NCBI GenBank assembly: GCA_964016985.1
Contig: OZ024823.1
Location: forward strand, 64,996,514 to 65,060,513
Source: Anodontia alba
Lineage: Eukaryota; Mollusca; Bivalvia; Lucinida; Lucinidae
Length of the DNA stretch: 64,000 bases
Direction: 5' to 3'
In this document: in pieces, positions 1-11,252 of the stretch
Layout: the number at the start of each line of letters is the position of its first letter
How positions within the stretch are numbered: position 1 is the first letter of the stretch
Program-made: the position numbers and the translations under genes
The notes under the pieces: model-generated
Told to the model about the DNA's origin: nothing
Seen by the model: only the letters and a program-made list of their open reading frames with translations
Databases searched by the model: none

Positions 1-965
1 CCAATCATAGTTTGTTCAAATGATGACACTTGGATGACCTTGACCTATTTTAGGCCAAGGTCAAATTTGTTCGCATAGACTTCTGTATGGAAAAAAGACA
101 AAATCTTGTATTTTTCAGAAACTATTGCAGCCTGTGGTCTGAAAATTGGTAGCTGCAGTGAGCTAAATGAGTAAATGAAAGTACATGAGTATTCAAGGTC
201 CTTGACCTTTGCCCAAGGTCATTCAGATATGAAATTTAAAACTTGTTTTTCTTAGAAACTACTGGGCCATTTGTAACCAAATTTCATATGAAAACTTTTA
301 GGAACAAGAAAATGAAAATTAATTAATATGAGTTTGGTCACATGACCAATATGGCCGCCATGCCCATATAAAGTTAAAACCCTTTAAAAATCTACTTCAC
401 AGGAACCAGTGGGCTGAAACTTGGTATGTAGCATTGGGGACTCAAGCCAATCATAGTTTATTCAAATGATGACCCCTGGATAACCTTGACCTATTTTAAG
501 CAAAGGTTAACTATGGCCGCATAGGCTTTTGTATGGCAAAAAGTCAAAACTGTGTATTTTATAGAAACTATTCCAGCCTGTGATCAGAAAATTTGTAGAT
601 GCAGGTAGCTAAATAAGTAAATGAAACTACATGAGTATTCAAGGTCAAGGACATTCAGGTATGAAAATTAAAACTTGTTTTTCTCAGAAGCCACTGGGCC
701 ATTTGTAACAAAATTTCAGAGGAAAGCTTTTAGGAACAAGGAAATGACAATTAATAAACAGGATATGACAAATATATGGTAAAATTATTTAAAAAAGCTT
801 CTCCAGAACCAATAGACTGATTGCCTTGAAACTTGGTATGTAGCATTGGGGTTTCGGAGCCAATCATAGTTTATTCACATGATGACTGGCTTGACCTTGA
901 CCCAATTTACATCAAGGTCAACTTTGGTCGTATATGCTTTTGCATGGGAGAAAGTGGACATTGTT
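1..965. repeat. Degenerate tandem array, about 415-445 bp unit
   Basis: Three successive copies of a long unit start near positions 1, 446 and 860, each beginning with a motif like CCAATCATAGTTTNTTCA and continuing with TGACCTTGACC-type stretches. The array enters from the left edge, so its 5' end is not visible. The wording of the unit (TGACCTTGACCTA, GTATGG, ATGGCCGCCATGCCCATAT) resembles the core of the hairpin-ended element at 48736-50469, so this is probably the 3' part of such an element. It stops where the inverted-repeat arm at 966 begins. The open frame on the minus strand at 907-1200 has no recognisable content and straddles this junction. Confidence 0.7.
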
Positions 966-2484
966 GAATCCACGTGACCAAATGACTAGGTACACGGAGT
1001 TTGTAACTATCTTTAGCTCCACATAAGGTAGGATTTTTTAGAATATTCATACCAAATGGAATTTGTTCAAATAAAGCGCAGAGTATGCGAAAAATTAAGC
1101 TCTTTGGTGGTATAAGTGCTATTCTGCTATCTGGTCTAATTCTTGAAAACATTTGAAGACTGTTTTTGCTCTCATTCTGGGTTACCTGGATACTGTACAC
1201 GAATTTTGATGAAAATCGTTTCTAACACCTATCTGACAGGGTTTGGGTGATTTACTTGCTGGGAACATGTAAAAAGACATTTTCCGAAAAAGTGTCTGTT
1301 AATGTTTTGGTTTATAAATGCTCCAGTTTAATGTTTGCAGTCTTTTCATCAAATAACTATGTAGACGATATCGCATGCTACTGACCATGCTCACGAACAG
1401 AAAATGATACTGTGCACGAAATATATTGATTACACAGATATGATCAATCACGACAGTGTTTAAGAGCTTTACAACATCCTTTCAGAAAATTTTAGTTAAG
1501 TCAACTAAACTGAAGCAGAATACCATTTAGCATATATTGAAATAGTAAATTGTCATTTTCTATTCACTGTTCTTATAGTATAAATGAACGGAAAGCGACC
1601 CCGCTGTTTCTATCTAAAACAATTGCAAAATCACAAATTGCGACAACGAAAATGAGAGACGTAAACTGGAAACAAAAACACTTGAAAAATCTTTGCTTTT
1701 TCAACGGGCCCCCTTAGCCTAGTGGATAAGAGAGTTGACTCTTAATCCATTAGGTTTCTCACCGCTGTGGTTCGAGCCTGGCTCGGGTCATATGTGGGAA
1801 AGCCAAGTTCTGCTTACGGATGGTCAGGTGGTTTTTCTCCGGGTTCTCCGGTTTTCGCCCACCTTCGATGAACGATCGGCTCGATATAAGTGAAATATTC
1901 TTGAAAGGGCCGTAAAACCCAAATCAAAAAAAAAAAAAAAAAAAATCTTTGCTTTTTCGACCCACCAATACCTACGGTGATATACTTATTTGCCATCTTA
2001 CTTTCTTTCCAAATATATACCAAGTTATTTTTCTCCATCTTTGATTTCAGGATGAGTTCAAAAGAGAGGTCTGGTGTGTGCCGCTTTTGCGGCAAAGTGT
2101 ATGCAAGTGTGTCAGGGCTGTAGATAGTAGATACCCATTGAGTTACAGCGCCGCACACGTGCTGCAGAAAATAAAAACAAAAAACAACAACATTTTTTCA
2201 GCAGAGCTAATTTTTTGAGACATAAGTACAATCATAATATTGTCAATTTGGCGTATTACATTATGTGGTATGAAGAACAATACTAGGCATGATATTTGGA
2301 TTTGTTCATTTGTAATGAGGTTAGACGGGACTTCAACACACTTTGGATCATTTTGGGAGTGTTCAGTTAACATTGTCATATTGTTGTGAGTAGGATTCCT
2401 AAGTTGTTTATCAGTGTTAAGTGCACATTCTTTTGCCAGTAATTGACAATTGCCCTTCTCAATTCAGTGGAAGGAGGAGAATTT
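966..2484. repeat. Left arm of a long inverted repeat
   Basis: Read as reverse complement, 966-2165 matches 24852-25805 (outer anchors GAATCCACGTGACC at 966 and GGTCACGTGGATTC at 25792), and about 2166-2484 matches 18196-18475. The two right-hand blocks are separated by element A, so this arm shows what the right arm looked like before A inserted. The left arm carries its own SINE (1703-1940) that the right arm lacks. The inner end of the arm contains a diverged piece of the SINE family seen intact at 32243-32543. Visible similarity is roughly 80-85 per cent with indels. No coding sequence is recognised. This is probably an old large palindromic DNA element, but its superfamily cannot be named. 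Confidence 0.75.
1703..1940 (+). mobile_element. tRNA-derived SINE with 18 bp target duplication
   Basis: A tRNA-like head begins near 1707 with a pol III A-box-like TAGCCTAGTGGAT and a B box GGTTCGAGCC. The anticodon-loop region GACTCTTAATCC resembles tRNA-Lys(CTT). The body contains CTCCGGGTTCTCCGGTTTT, a motif shared by several animal SINE superfamilies, and the element ends in GGGCCGTAAAACCCAAATC followed by a run of A. It is flanked by an 18 bp direct repeat (AAAAATCTTTGCTTTTTC at 1685-1702 and 1941-1958). The homologous sequence in the inverted arm near 25070 lacks the insert. SINEs are non-autonomous and rely on a LINE for retrotransposition. The partner LINE is not identified here. 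Confidence 0.88.
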
Positions 2485-2494
2485 GTACTATAGA

Positions 2495-3473
2495 ATGAGT
2501 CTCTATTTTATGAAAACACTTAAACTGTCTTTTAAGACATTACTGCTTCAAGGATATGAATGCCTTTCTTCTACATTGTAGCCGAATGGCTGTTGAGTAT
2601 GATCATTTCGATACTTTCGACTAAGTTTTATTAAGCATGTCGCAAAATTGAAAAAAGAATCAAACCCGTGAGTAACTTAAAAATGACTGATAAGCACTCT
2701 GCTGAATTCTTTAGTAAAGCACACTTTTGGGTTGAAATAGATCTGTTTGATATGTATAATTTGCCCATGCAACAAGGAAAGCAGAAATATTCAATATTCT
2801 ATGAAAATTTTGCAATTTTTTTATTTCATTTATACAGATACATAATGAAACACTTTCTACATTATGACATTGGGATACCCTTAATATTGTTATAGGGTCT
2901 TGGCTCACAAAATGGATGTTCAAATATAATGTATGCATCTCTGTATCGATTGTCTCGAGTATTTGAGAGCCTGTATTATTTCAACCTGTAATGAAATGAC
3001 GTTGATATAATGCATGCTCCCAAATACTCGAGACGATCGATGCATAGATGCATACATTATATTAAGATATTCATTTTGTGCGCCAAAGAGCCTTATTACA
3101 AGATAAAGGGCAACCAAAGGTAATAATGTAGAATGTGTTTCATTATATATCCGTATAAATGAAATAAAAAATGGAAATTTCCAAAGACTACCAATGTTCT
3201 GACTTCCTTGTTGCATGGGCAAATTATACATAACAAACAGATCAGTTACAACCCAGCAGAGTGCTTATCAGTCATCTTCAAGTTACTCTTGGGTTTGATT
3301 CCTTTTTCAGTTTTGCGACATGCTTAATAAATTTTAGTCGAAAATATCGACGTGATCATACTCTACAGTCACTCTACTACAATATAGAAGGGCATTGATA
3401 TCCTTGAAACAGTAATGTCTTAAACAGTTGTTTAAGTGTGATGCAATACCCATGTTCAAAAAGAGAGACTCAT
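2495..3473. mobile_element. Foldback (palindromic) element, about 0.98 kb
   Basis: The left arm, from ATGAGTCTCT at 2495, is complementary over roughly 470 bases to the right arm ending AGAGAGACTCAT at 3473. The centre is near 2965-3015, where CTCGAGTATTTG faces CAAATACTCGAG. The arms have diverged by substitutions and small indels. Small open frames inside read both ways because of the palindrome and are not genes. It sits immediately inside the left inverted-repeat arm, abutting the SINE-like stretch that ends about 2484. No target duplication could be settled by eye. This is probably a MITE or foldback transposon. Confidence 0.75.
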
Positions 3474-3776
3474 ATGTATGTTTCTAACAGAAATACTTCT
3501 TATGTCATAATACTCTTCTATATTGTACTACATATACTACATATAAATGAATTCAGTACTCCAGGAAACTGTAAAGGCGAGAACATGTGATTCTCAATCT
3601 ATATCATATTGTTAAATATGTACAAAACAACAAATACTATTATAGTCCTTACTACCCCATACTTTTGCTTATATTCACAACTTGTCGAATTGTGCTGATG
3701 CAAATGAGAAAATCTTATATTTCTGTTTACCACTCCCACCAATGTATGTTACTATAGACATTCACTTAAATGGGAC
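3474..3776. other. Unassigned AT-rich sequence
   Basis: Nothing recognisable was seen between the foldback element and the 5'-truncated LINE. No open frame, repeat or RNA gene can be supported. Confidence 0.5.
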
Positions 3777-4099
3777 TAGAGTACACCCTAGCATTTGACC
3801 TGCTTCTTGGGAACACATGTTTCAAGAAAGGTGACAGCCATCTCATCACATACAAGTCGGGAAACATAGCCACGCAGATAGACTTCATCCTTTTCGGTAG
3901 GACCATACGCAAACTTATCACAGATGTAAAAGTGATCCCTGGCGAGGAAGTAGCTCTGCAACATCAGCTTCTTGTATGCGACATGAGGATTGATGTGCCA
4001 CCAAATCAAAGCGCAGGTTCACCCCTCGCCTCAAAGTTTGGAAGCTTAAAGACCCTCAGACAAGCAATCATTTCCAGGAGGTCTTCAACTTGCATGTGA
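3777..4099 (+). pseudogene. LINE endonuclease C-terminal fragment
   Basis: The translated frame contains NTCFKKGDSHLITYKSG, QIDFILFGR and DVKVIPGEEVALQHQLLVCDMRI, typical of the C-terminal third of apurinic-like LINE endonucleases often mis-annotated as craniofacial development protein 2-like. The catalytic N-terminal half is missing by 5' truncation. The frame shifts before the RT region (the reading changes between about 4010 and 4183). In a live element this domain nicks target DNA to prime reverse transcription. The piece here cannot function alone. Confidence 0.8.
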
Positions 4100-4182
4100 G
4101 CACATCTGCAGGTGTAGCTGATGGAGCCACTGAGGATATCTAGAACAACATCAAGACTGGACTGCTCAAGACAACTGAGGAG

Positions 4183-5709
4183 GTGTGTGGCACAACTCAG
4201 CCACACCGTTGGCGTCGTGAAACCTGGTGGTGGAATGAACAAGTGGAAAAGGCCATTGCTGCCAAGCGGAAAGCTTTCAAGGCCTGGAAGGCTGGTAAAC
4301 GCACTAAGGCATCATACGATACAGCCAAACGAAATGCCAGACATGCAGTGCACCATGCTCGTCAAGAAGCCGACAAGGTCTACGAGAATATTGACCCCAA
4401 GTCTTCAGAAGTCTACTGCCTTGCTAACCAATTTAGAAGAGAGAACACTGATGTTGTTGGTGACAAACCTATGAAGAATGATGCAGGAGAGATGTCAATG
4501 AGCGAAGACTCAAAGCAGAAGGCCTGGCTAGAACACTACCAAAGGCTTCTCAACGATGAGTTTGACTGGGACCCAGACCACCTGTCTTATCAACTACCAG
4601 TGGAAGGCCCGCCCATCCCAATCACCATTGATATGGTTAAGAAGGCTGTCTCACAGATGAAGGCTGGCAAAGCACCTGGCCCATCAGGCATAGTGGTGGA
4701 GATGATACGAGCAGCCGGTGACATGGGCGCCTCCATGATTTGTGACCTCGCAGCTGTAATCATTCGTGATGGCAAGCTACCCTCTGACTGGGAGCAGAGT
4801 TCCATTGTCTGCCTCTACAAGGGAAAGGGGGATGCATTGGAAAGGGGCAACTACCGCAGTCTCAAGCTGACAGAGCAGGTTATGAAAATCCTGGAGAGGA
4901 TTGTGGATGGCTCATAAGACAGTTTGGTTTTGTCCCAGGCAGAGGCACTACAGATGCAATCTTTGTTGTCAGGCAGCTGCAAGAGAAGTATCTAGCTGCC
5001 AACAAGAGACTACATGGCTTTTGTAGACCTGGAGAAGGCGTTTGATCGAGTACCTCGGAAGGTCATCTGGTAGGCGCTGAGAAAACTTGGTGTGGAGGAG
5101 TGGATTGTGCGACTGTTGCAGGGGATGTATGCAAATTTGCGGAGCCTTGTCCGTGTTGGTGAGGGGTACAGTGAAGAGTTTGAAGTGAAGGTTGGTGTTC
5201 ACCAAGGATCAGTACTCAGCCCACTGCTCTTCATCATTGTGCTTGAAGCCTTATCTGGGGTCCCCTGGGAGGACCTCTATGCCGATGACGTTGTTATCAT
5301 CGCTGAATCGCTTGAGGAATGTGTAAGGAGGCTCTTGACTTGGAAAGAAGCAGTGGAGAAGAAAGGACTGAGAGTAAATGCAGGAAAGACAAAGATCATG
5401 ATCTGCGGTACGGGACTGGACCTCTTGCAGAGTTCAGGCGAGTTTCCATGCGCCGTCTGTCGCACTGGAGTCGGCAGCAACAGCATCTTCTGCAATGGCT
5501 GCAAGCATTGGGTGCACAAGAAATGCAGTGGGCTCAAGCGCTTGACAAAAGACCCTGACTACAGATGTACAAGGTGCCAGGGAACTGCACGCCCCTTGGA
5601 TGGCAGACCACAGAAGGAAGTCCAGGTTGGACCTGACAAGCTTGAGGTGGTAGCTTCCTTTTGCTACCTAGGAGACATGCTCTCAGCAGCAGGTGGCTGT
5701 GAACTTTAA
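4183..5709 (+). pseudogene. LINE reverse transcriptase, copy 1 of a tandem duplication
   Basis: The first 244 residues (4183-4917) include KAGKAPGPSGIVVEMI and YKGKGDALERGNYRSL, RT fingers/palm motifs. The frame then breaks near 4914, where about 20 residues present in copy 2 are missing. A 2-base deletion near 5011 shifts the frame in RLYMAFVDLEKAFDR. A TGG-to-TAG stop follows in VIW*ALRKLG near 5070. The frame is open again from 5092 to 5709 with QGSVLSPLLF, the catalytic YADD box near residue 66 of that segment, and a C4HC3 PHD-like finger (CAVC, CNGC, HKKC, CTRC) about 50 residues later. The protein ends CYLGDMLSAAGGCEL and stops by frameshift where the intact relative continues. Without these lesions it would be an RTE-like RT. 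Confidence 0.85.
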
Positions 5710-5745
5710 CCACAACACATGTGAAAACCGCCTGGAAGAAGTTCA

Positions 5746-7215
5746 TTGGAAAGGGGCAACTACCGCGGTCTCAAGCTGACATGGCAGGTTATGAAAATCC
5801 TGGAGAGGATTGTGGACGGCCTCATCAGACAGTTGGTTTCATTCGACGATTCCCTGTTTGGCTTTGTCCCAGGCAGAGGCACTACAGACACAATCTTTGT
5901 TGTCAGGCAGCTGCAAGAGAAGTATCTAACTGCCAACAAGAGGTTACATGGCTTTTGTAGACCTGGAGAAGGCGTTTGATCGAGTACCTCGGAAGGTCAT
6001 CTGGTAGGTGCTGAGAAAACTTGGTGTGGAGGAGTGTATTGTGCGACTGGTGCAGGGGATGTATGCAAATTCGCGGAGCCGTGTCTGTGTTGGTGAAGGG
6101 TACAGTGAAGAGTTTGAAGTGAAGGTTGGTGTTCACCAAGGATCAGTACTCAGCCCGCTGCTCTTCATCATTGTGCTTGAAGCCTTATCACGAGAGTTCT
6201 GCTCTGGGGTCCCCTGGGAGGACCTCTATGCCGATGACGTTGTTATCATCGCTGAATCACTTGAGGAATGTGTAAGAAGGCTCTTGACTTGGAAAGAAGC
6301 AATGGAGAAGAAAGGACTAAGAGTAAATGCAGAAAAGACAAAGATCATGATCTGCAGTACAGGACTGGACCTCCTGCAGAGTTCAGGCGAGTTTCCATGT
6401 GCCGTCTGTCGCACTGGAGTGGGCAGCAGCAGCATCTTCTGCAATGGCTGCAAGCATTGGGTGCACAAGAAATGCAGTGGGCTTAAGCGCTTGACAAAAG
6501 ACCCTGACTACAGATGTACAAGGTGCCGGGGAACTGCACGCCCATTGGATGGCAGATCACAGAAGGAAGTCCAGGTTGGACCTGACAAGCTTGAGGTGGT
6601 AGCTTCCTTTTGTTACCTAGGAGACATGCTCTCAGCAGCAGGTGGCTGTGAACTTTAACCACAACACATGTGAAAACCGCCTGGAAGAAGTTCAAGGATC
6701 TGCTACCAGTTCTCACTTCACGCCACCTCTCTTTCAAAACACGTGGTCCTGTGTACAGCTCTTGTGTGCGGAGAGCAATGCTCCATGCCAGCGAGACTTG
6801 GCCATTGACAAAGCCAAACCTCCAGCGTCTACAATATTTGACAGGGCAATGATCAGACAGATCTGCAATGTCAGGCCACAAGACATTGTCACCACCAGGT
6901 CCAGTGAGCTTGACATTGAGGATCTGGACCTCATTCTGAAGGAGAGAAGACTCCGATGGTATGGACATGTGGAACACTCCAGTCAAGACAGCCTTTGACA
7001 TACAGGTTGATGGAAAACTTGGGCCTGGGAGGCCTAAGATGACATGGAAGCAGCTGACAGAGAGGGATTGCATCAACCGTCATGATAGACATACCTGGAG
7101 ATCTGGTGTGAGATCTGCCATGCCTGCAGCAAGCCAGCTATCTGGAAGGGGGCCCACTGAAGTGGATGTTGCCCCTGTACCCTGCACATTAATCAAAAAT
7201 CCGATTATGATATGA
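5746..7215 (+). pseudogene. LINE reverse transcriptase, copy 2 of a tandem duplication
   Basis: This repeats the RT from YRGLKLTWQVMKILERIVDG onward and retains the segment missing from copy 1 (LIRQLVSFDDSLFGFVPGRG). It carries the same 2-base deletion (near 5942) and the same TGG-to-TAG stop (near 6005) as copy 1. The open part 6008-6658 has YADD and the PHD-like finger. Beyond it the C-terminal region continues in shifting frames to about 7215 (SSCVRRAMLHASETWPLTKP, IRQICNVRPQDIVTTRSSE, RRLRWYGHVEHSS, KMTWKQLTERDC). Shared lesions mean the duplication happened after the element had died. Confidence 0.85.
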
Positions 7216-7597
7216 TGATAACACGGGGTATTTTAATTTGATTATGAAACGTAAATAATAATTTCAAGCACACTTTAGCTTTTTGAAGCAGGTCTCTATT
7301 CACCTTATTAGTTTGACAGTACTTTAGAAATACAGAAGTCTGTTCTATAGTACAGTCAAACCTTTATAAGAGCGCCATCTTTGGGAGTGGGCTAAACTGG
7401 CTGTTATATAAAGGTGGCTGTCTTATGAAGTTTAAGTCAAAATTGCCACCATGGAAGAAAACAAAGTCAACACACCAGAGTCTGGTGGTTTCTAGGACAT
7501 TAATTTAAACAAGTGATAATAAAGTTTGGACTTGGTACTAATGTCATTTGAAAGAAAATTGTAAGCATCTTTCAATTATAATGCACTTCTGTTTTTT

Positions 7598-10140
7598 AGC
7601 TCACCTGAGCAAAAGCTCAGGGTGAGCTATTGTCATCACCCTATGTCCGTCGTCGTCCGTCGTCCGTTGTCCGTCGTCAACAATTAGTTTGTTAACACTC
7701 TAGAGGTCACAGTTTTGACCCAATCTTGATGAAACTTGGTCAGAATGTTTGCCTCTATGAAATCTAGGTCAAGTTCGATACTGGGTTACTTTGGGTCAAA
7801 AACTAGGTCACCAGGTCAAATCAAAGGAAAAACTTGTTAACACTCTAGAGGTCATAGTTTTGACCCAATCTTGATGAAACTTGCTCAAAATGTTTGCCTC
7901 TATTAAATCTAGGTCAAGTTCGAACTGGGTCACTTGGGGTAAAAAACTAGGTCACCGGGCCAGATCAGCAGAAAACCTTGTTAACACTCTAGCCGTCACA
8001 TTTTTGAAGCAATCGTCATGAATCTTGCTCAATATGTTTGTCTTGATGATTTCTTGGTCAAGTTCGAAACTGGGTCACCTGGGGTCAAAAACTAGGTCAC
8101 CGGGACAAATCAGCAGAAAACCTTGTTAACACTCTAGCGGTCGTATTTTTGAAGCAATCAGCATGAAACTTGCTCAAAATGTTTTTCTTGATGATTTCTA
8201 GGTCAAGTTTGAAACTGGGTCACTTGGAGTCAAAAACTAGGTCATGGGGCCAATTCAGCAGAAAACCTTGTTAACACTCTAGCAGTCACATTTTTCAAGC
8301 AATCATCATGATTCTTGCTCAAAATGTTTGTCTTGATGATTTCTAGGTCAAGTTCGAAACTGGGTCACTTGGGGTCAAAAAATAGGTCACCGGGCCAAAT
8401 CAGCAGAAAACCTTGTTAACACTCTAGCGGTCATATTTTTGAAGCAATCGTCATGAATCTTGCTCAATATGTTTGTCGATGATTTCTAGGTCAGGTTCGA
8501 AACTGTGTCACTTGGGGTCAAAAACTAGGTCACCGGGCCAAATCAGCAGAAAACCTTGTTAACACTCCAGCGGTCACATTTTTCAAGCAATCATCATGAA
8601 TCTTGCTCAAAATGTTTGTCTTGATGATTTCTAGGTCAAGTTTGAAACTGGGTCACTTGGAGTCAAAAACTAGGTCATGGGGCCAATTCAGCAGAAAACC
8701 TTGTTAACACTCTAGCAGTCACATTTTTCAAGCAATCATCATGATTCTTGCTCAAAATGTTTGTCTTGATGATTTCTAGGTCAAGTTCGAAACTGGGTCA
8801 CTTGGGGTCAAAAAATAGGTCACCGGGCCAAATCAGCAGAAAACCTTGTTAACACTCTAGCGGTCATATTTTTGAAGCAATCATCATGAAACTTGCTCAA
8901 AATGTTTGTCTTAATGATTTCTAGGTCAGGTCCGAAACTGTGTCACTTGGGGTCAAAAACTAGGTCACCGGGCCAAATCAGCAGAAAACCTTGTTAACAC
9001 TCCAGCGGTCACATTTTTCAAGCAATCATCATGAATCTTGCTCAAAATGTTTGTCTTGATGATTTCTAGGTCAAGTTCGAAACTGGGTCACTTGGAGTCA
9101 AAAACTAGGTCACCAGGCCGAACCAGCAGAAAACCTTGTTAACACTCTAGCGGTCATATTTTTCAAGCAATCATCATGAATCTTGCTCAAAATGTTTGTC
9201 TTGATGATTTCTAGGTCAAGTTTGAAACTGGGTCACGTGGTTTCAAAAAACACAGGTCACCAGGCCAAACCAGCAGAAACCATTGTTAACACTCTAGCGG
9301 TCACATTTTTGAAGCAATCGTCATGAATCTTGCTTAAAATTTATGTCTTGGTGAGTTCTAGGATATGTTTGAAACTGGGTCACCTGGGGTCAAAAACTAG
9401 GTCACCGGGCCAAATCAGCAGAAAACTTTGTTAACACTCTAGCGGTCACATTTTTTAAGCAATCATCATGAATCTGGCTCAAAATGTTTGTCTTGATGAT
9501 TTCTAGGTCAAGTTCGAAACTGGAAGACCTGGGGTCAAAACTAGGTCACGGGGCCAAATCAGCGTAAAATCTTGCTATCACTCTAGCAGTCACATTTTTC
9601 AAGCAATCATCATGAATCTTGCTCAACATGTTTGTCTTGATGATTTCTAGGTCAAGTTTGAAACTGGGTCACTTGGGGTCAAAAACTAGGTCACCTGGCC
9701 AAATCAGCAGAAGTGATCATCATGAATTTTGCTCAAAATGTTCGTCTTGATGATTTCAAGGTGATGTATAGTTTTCTATCCAGTGACTCTCTTAAGTTTT
9801 TTCCATTTAGGTCAGTTTCTCAGTAATTATTGGTCCTACAGAGTGATATTTGGTACTTGTGAAGTGTTTGTGTTTAGGTCAGTTTCTCAGTAACTATTGC
9901 TTCTACAGCCAGTGATACTTAGTACATGCATACATCTTAGCATGGCCTCTTGAGTGCAGTCATCCATATTTGACCTTGACCTTTATTTCACAGTCCATTA
10001 GACATGCTACATTGTCTTACTTGTTAATATAATCATTTTGAACTTTGATCAGAATGTTTGCCTTGATCAGTTCTAGATCAGGCTCTCAAAGTGCTATGTT
10101 GCTCAGGTGAGCGTTACAGGGCCATCATGGCCCTCTTGTT
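7598..10140 (+). mobile_element. Hairpin-ended element with about 145 bp tandem core (family I, copy 1)
   Basis: The 5' end AGCTCACCTGAGCAAAAGCT folds back with the following CAGGGTGAGC, then TGTCCGTCGTCGTCCGTC. The interior is about a dozen copies of a unit of about 145 bp marked by CCTTGTTAACACTCTAGCGG and GATGATTTCTAGGTCAAG. The 3' end has GCTCAGGTGAGCG (inverted match to the 5' end), the palindrome GGGCCATCATGGCCC and CTCTTGTT. No open frame of note lies inside. The architecture fits what I recall of bivalve pearl/CvA and Helentron-associated elements: asymmetrical short inverted ends, internal satellite and 3' hairpin. It must be non-autonomous. It lies in the left arm of the TA-flanked element. 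Confidence 0.8.
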
Positions 10141-10772
10141 TTTTTTTTTCATTACTTTTTACGAAATAAAAAAAAAAACAATCGAGGCCAAACTTTATGG
10201 GGGCGAATCGCTCCGGCACTATCGGCCAAAAATCCAGGAAGCTGCCATAATCTCGGTCAATATTGATGCGCAAAAGGAAGGCATTGTACCGAAAACCACT
10301 TACATTGCATAAGAACACCTTTGATCCACTCTGATTTGAAGTTAAAAGATCATTTTATCAAGAAAAAAAAAATGTTTCGTTCCGCAAGAAGTTCATCCCA
10401 ATGTTCGTTTGCAGTCTTTACATGTTCGGTTATGAACTACCGTTACTGAATTAGTTTTGATCGCCAGAGATAGCTAAATTACTTATCAATGTAAAAATCT
10501 TTTCCCCAGAATGAGTAAAAACATTTCAAAGAAAGAAAAAAAAAATCTTAGCTTTACACACAAGATTATGCGAGACACAATGAGTGTTGGCGAGAGCGTG
10601 TTGACAAATTACAGCAGACGGGTTTCCCCAGGGTATTTACCTGTAATTTCACACGTTTGCACACATGTGATTGGCTTCTAATAGGAGAAAGCAGTCAGTT
10701 AACTCCCTTGATTACTTTCTGTAAATAACCAGGTCCAATCAATTAATTGGATTCCTCTGCTTTTATCATTAG
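10141..10772. other. Inner left arm of the TA-flanked element
   Basis: Apart from A/T homopolymers, no gene is supported. The last 100 or so bases pair with 17670-17740 across the DIRS insertion, which assigns this stretch to the host DNA element rather than to DIRS. The two overlapping frames at 10091-10318 on opposite strands are a low-complexity coincidence. Confidence 0.6.
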
Positions 10773-10790
10773 TTTCAATGTCAGCATACA

Positions 10791-11120
10791 TCACCTCAAG
10801 ATATTATAAGCCTTATTTGAGCGGTTCACCGCGAGATCGACCTTCAAAAGAAAGACAACTAGGAAAAAAAATTGTTTGAAACAGACTATAGCTCGTCCTA
10901 GTTGTCCCCCCTACCAAGCGTCCTGTTTCTAGGTGACCAAGGTCGGGTACCAGTTATGCACTGGTTCCCTTCCGTCCACGCCACCGTAAGCAACCAATCA
11001 GGACGCGCCAGGTATATTCCCGCCAAAGCACGCACCAAGCGTGCGGCACGCCTAACACATGCGGTAGACATTGTTACTATAAAGGGTAGACGCAAGGTAG
11101 AAAACATCACTATTTTTTGG
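10791..11120 (+). repeat. DIRS left inverted terminal repeat
   Basis: 330 bases starting TCACCTCAAGATATTATAAG, matched in reverse complement by 17110-17439 with a single visible substitution (near 11109, A against C). It probably contains the promoter; TACTATAAAGG near 11075 is a TATA-like candidate about 180 bases before the gag start codon. Confidence 0.9.
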
Positions 11121-11252
11121 TCGCTTGCGAGGTCAGCACCTTCTGTATAGATTACGACGTTTGGATTTGGAAAGAAGTATTTTTCGCTAACAGATAAGTC
11201 TGTATCTTTATTTTCACTAAAGCTTTTCTTTGTAGCCCATATCAGTAGTAAG

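Larger units (their letters stand above)
3777..7222 (+). mobile_element. RTE-like LINE, 5'-truncated, with internal tandem duplication
   Basis: The sequence starts within the endonuclease domain (TLAFDLLLGNTCF) and runs through reverse transcriptase to a 3' end with an ATGATATGATGAT-like tail near 7222, the kind of short 3' tail seen in RTE-clade LINEs. About 910 bp of the RT region is present twice in tandem (about 4837-5745 and 5746-6695). The minus-strand copy at 45021-48545 supplies the undisrupted wording for most of the frame and has the same 3' sequence (CGATTATGAT...). The element is dead: frames are broken at several points, detailed in the separate entries. RTE-like is a family inference from domain order and protein wording. 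Confidence 0.85.

Noticed and set aside
1707..1780. Functional tRNA-Lys gene
   Set aside because: The tRNA-like part is only the head of a SINE with a poly-A tail and TSD.
7971..9700. Regularly spaced repeats resembling a CRISPR array
   Set aside because: Units are contiguous, diverged and about 145 bp without spacers, in a eukaryotic transposon context.
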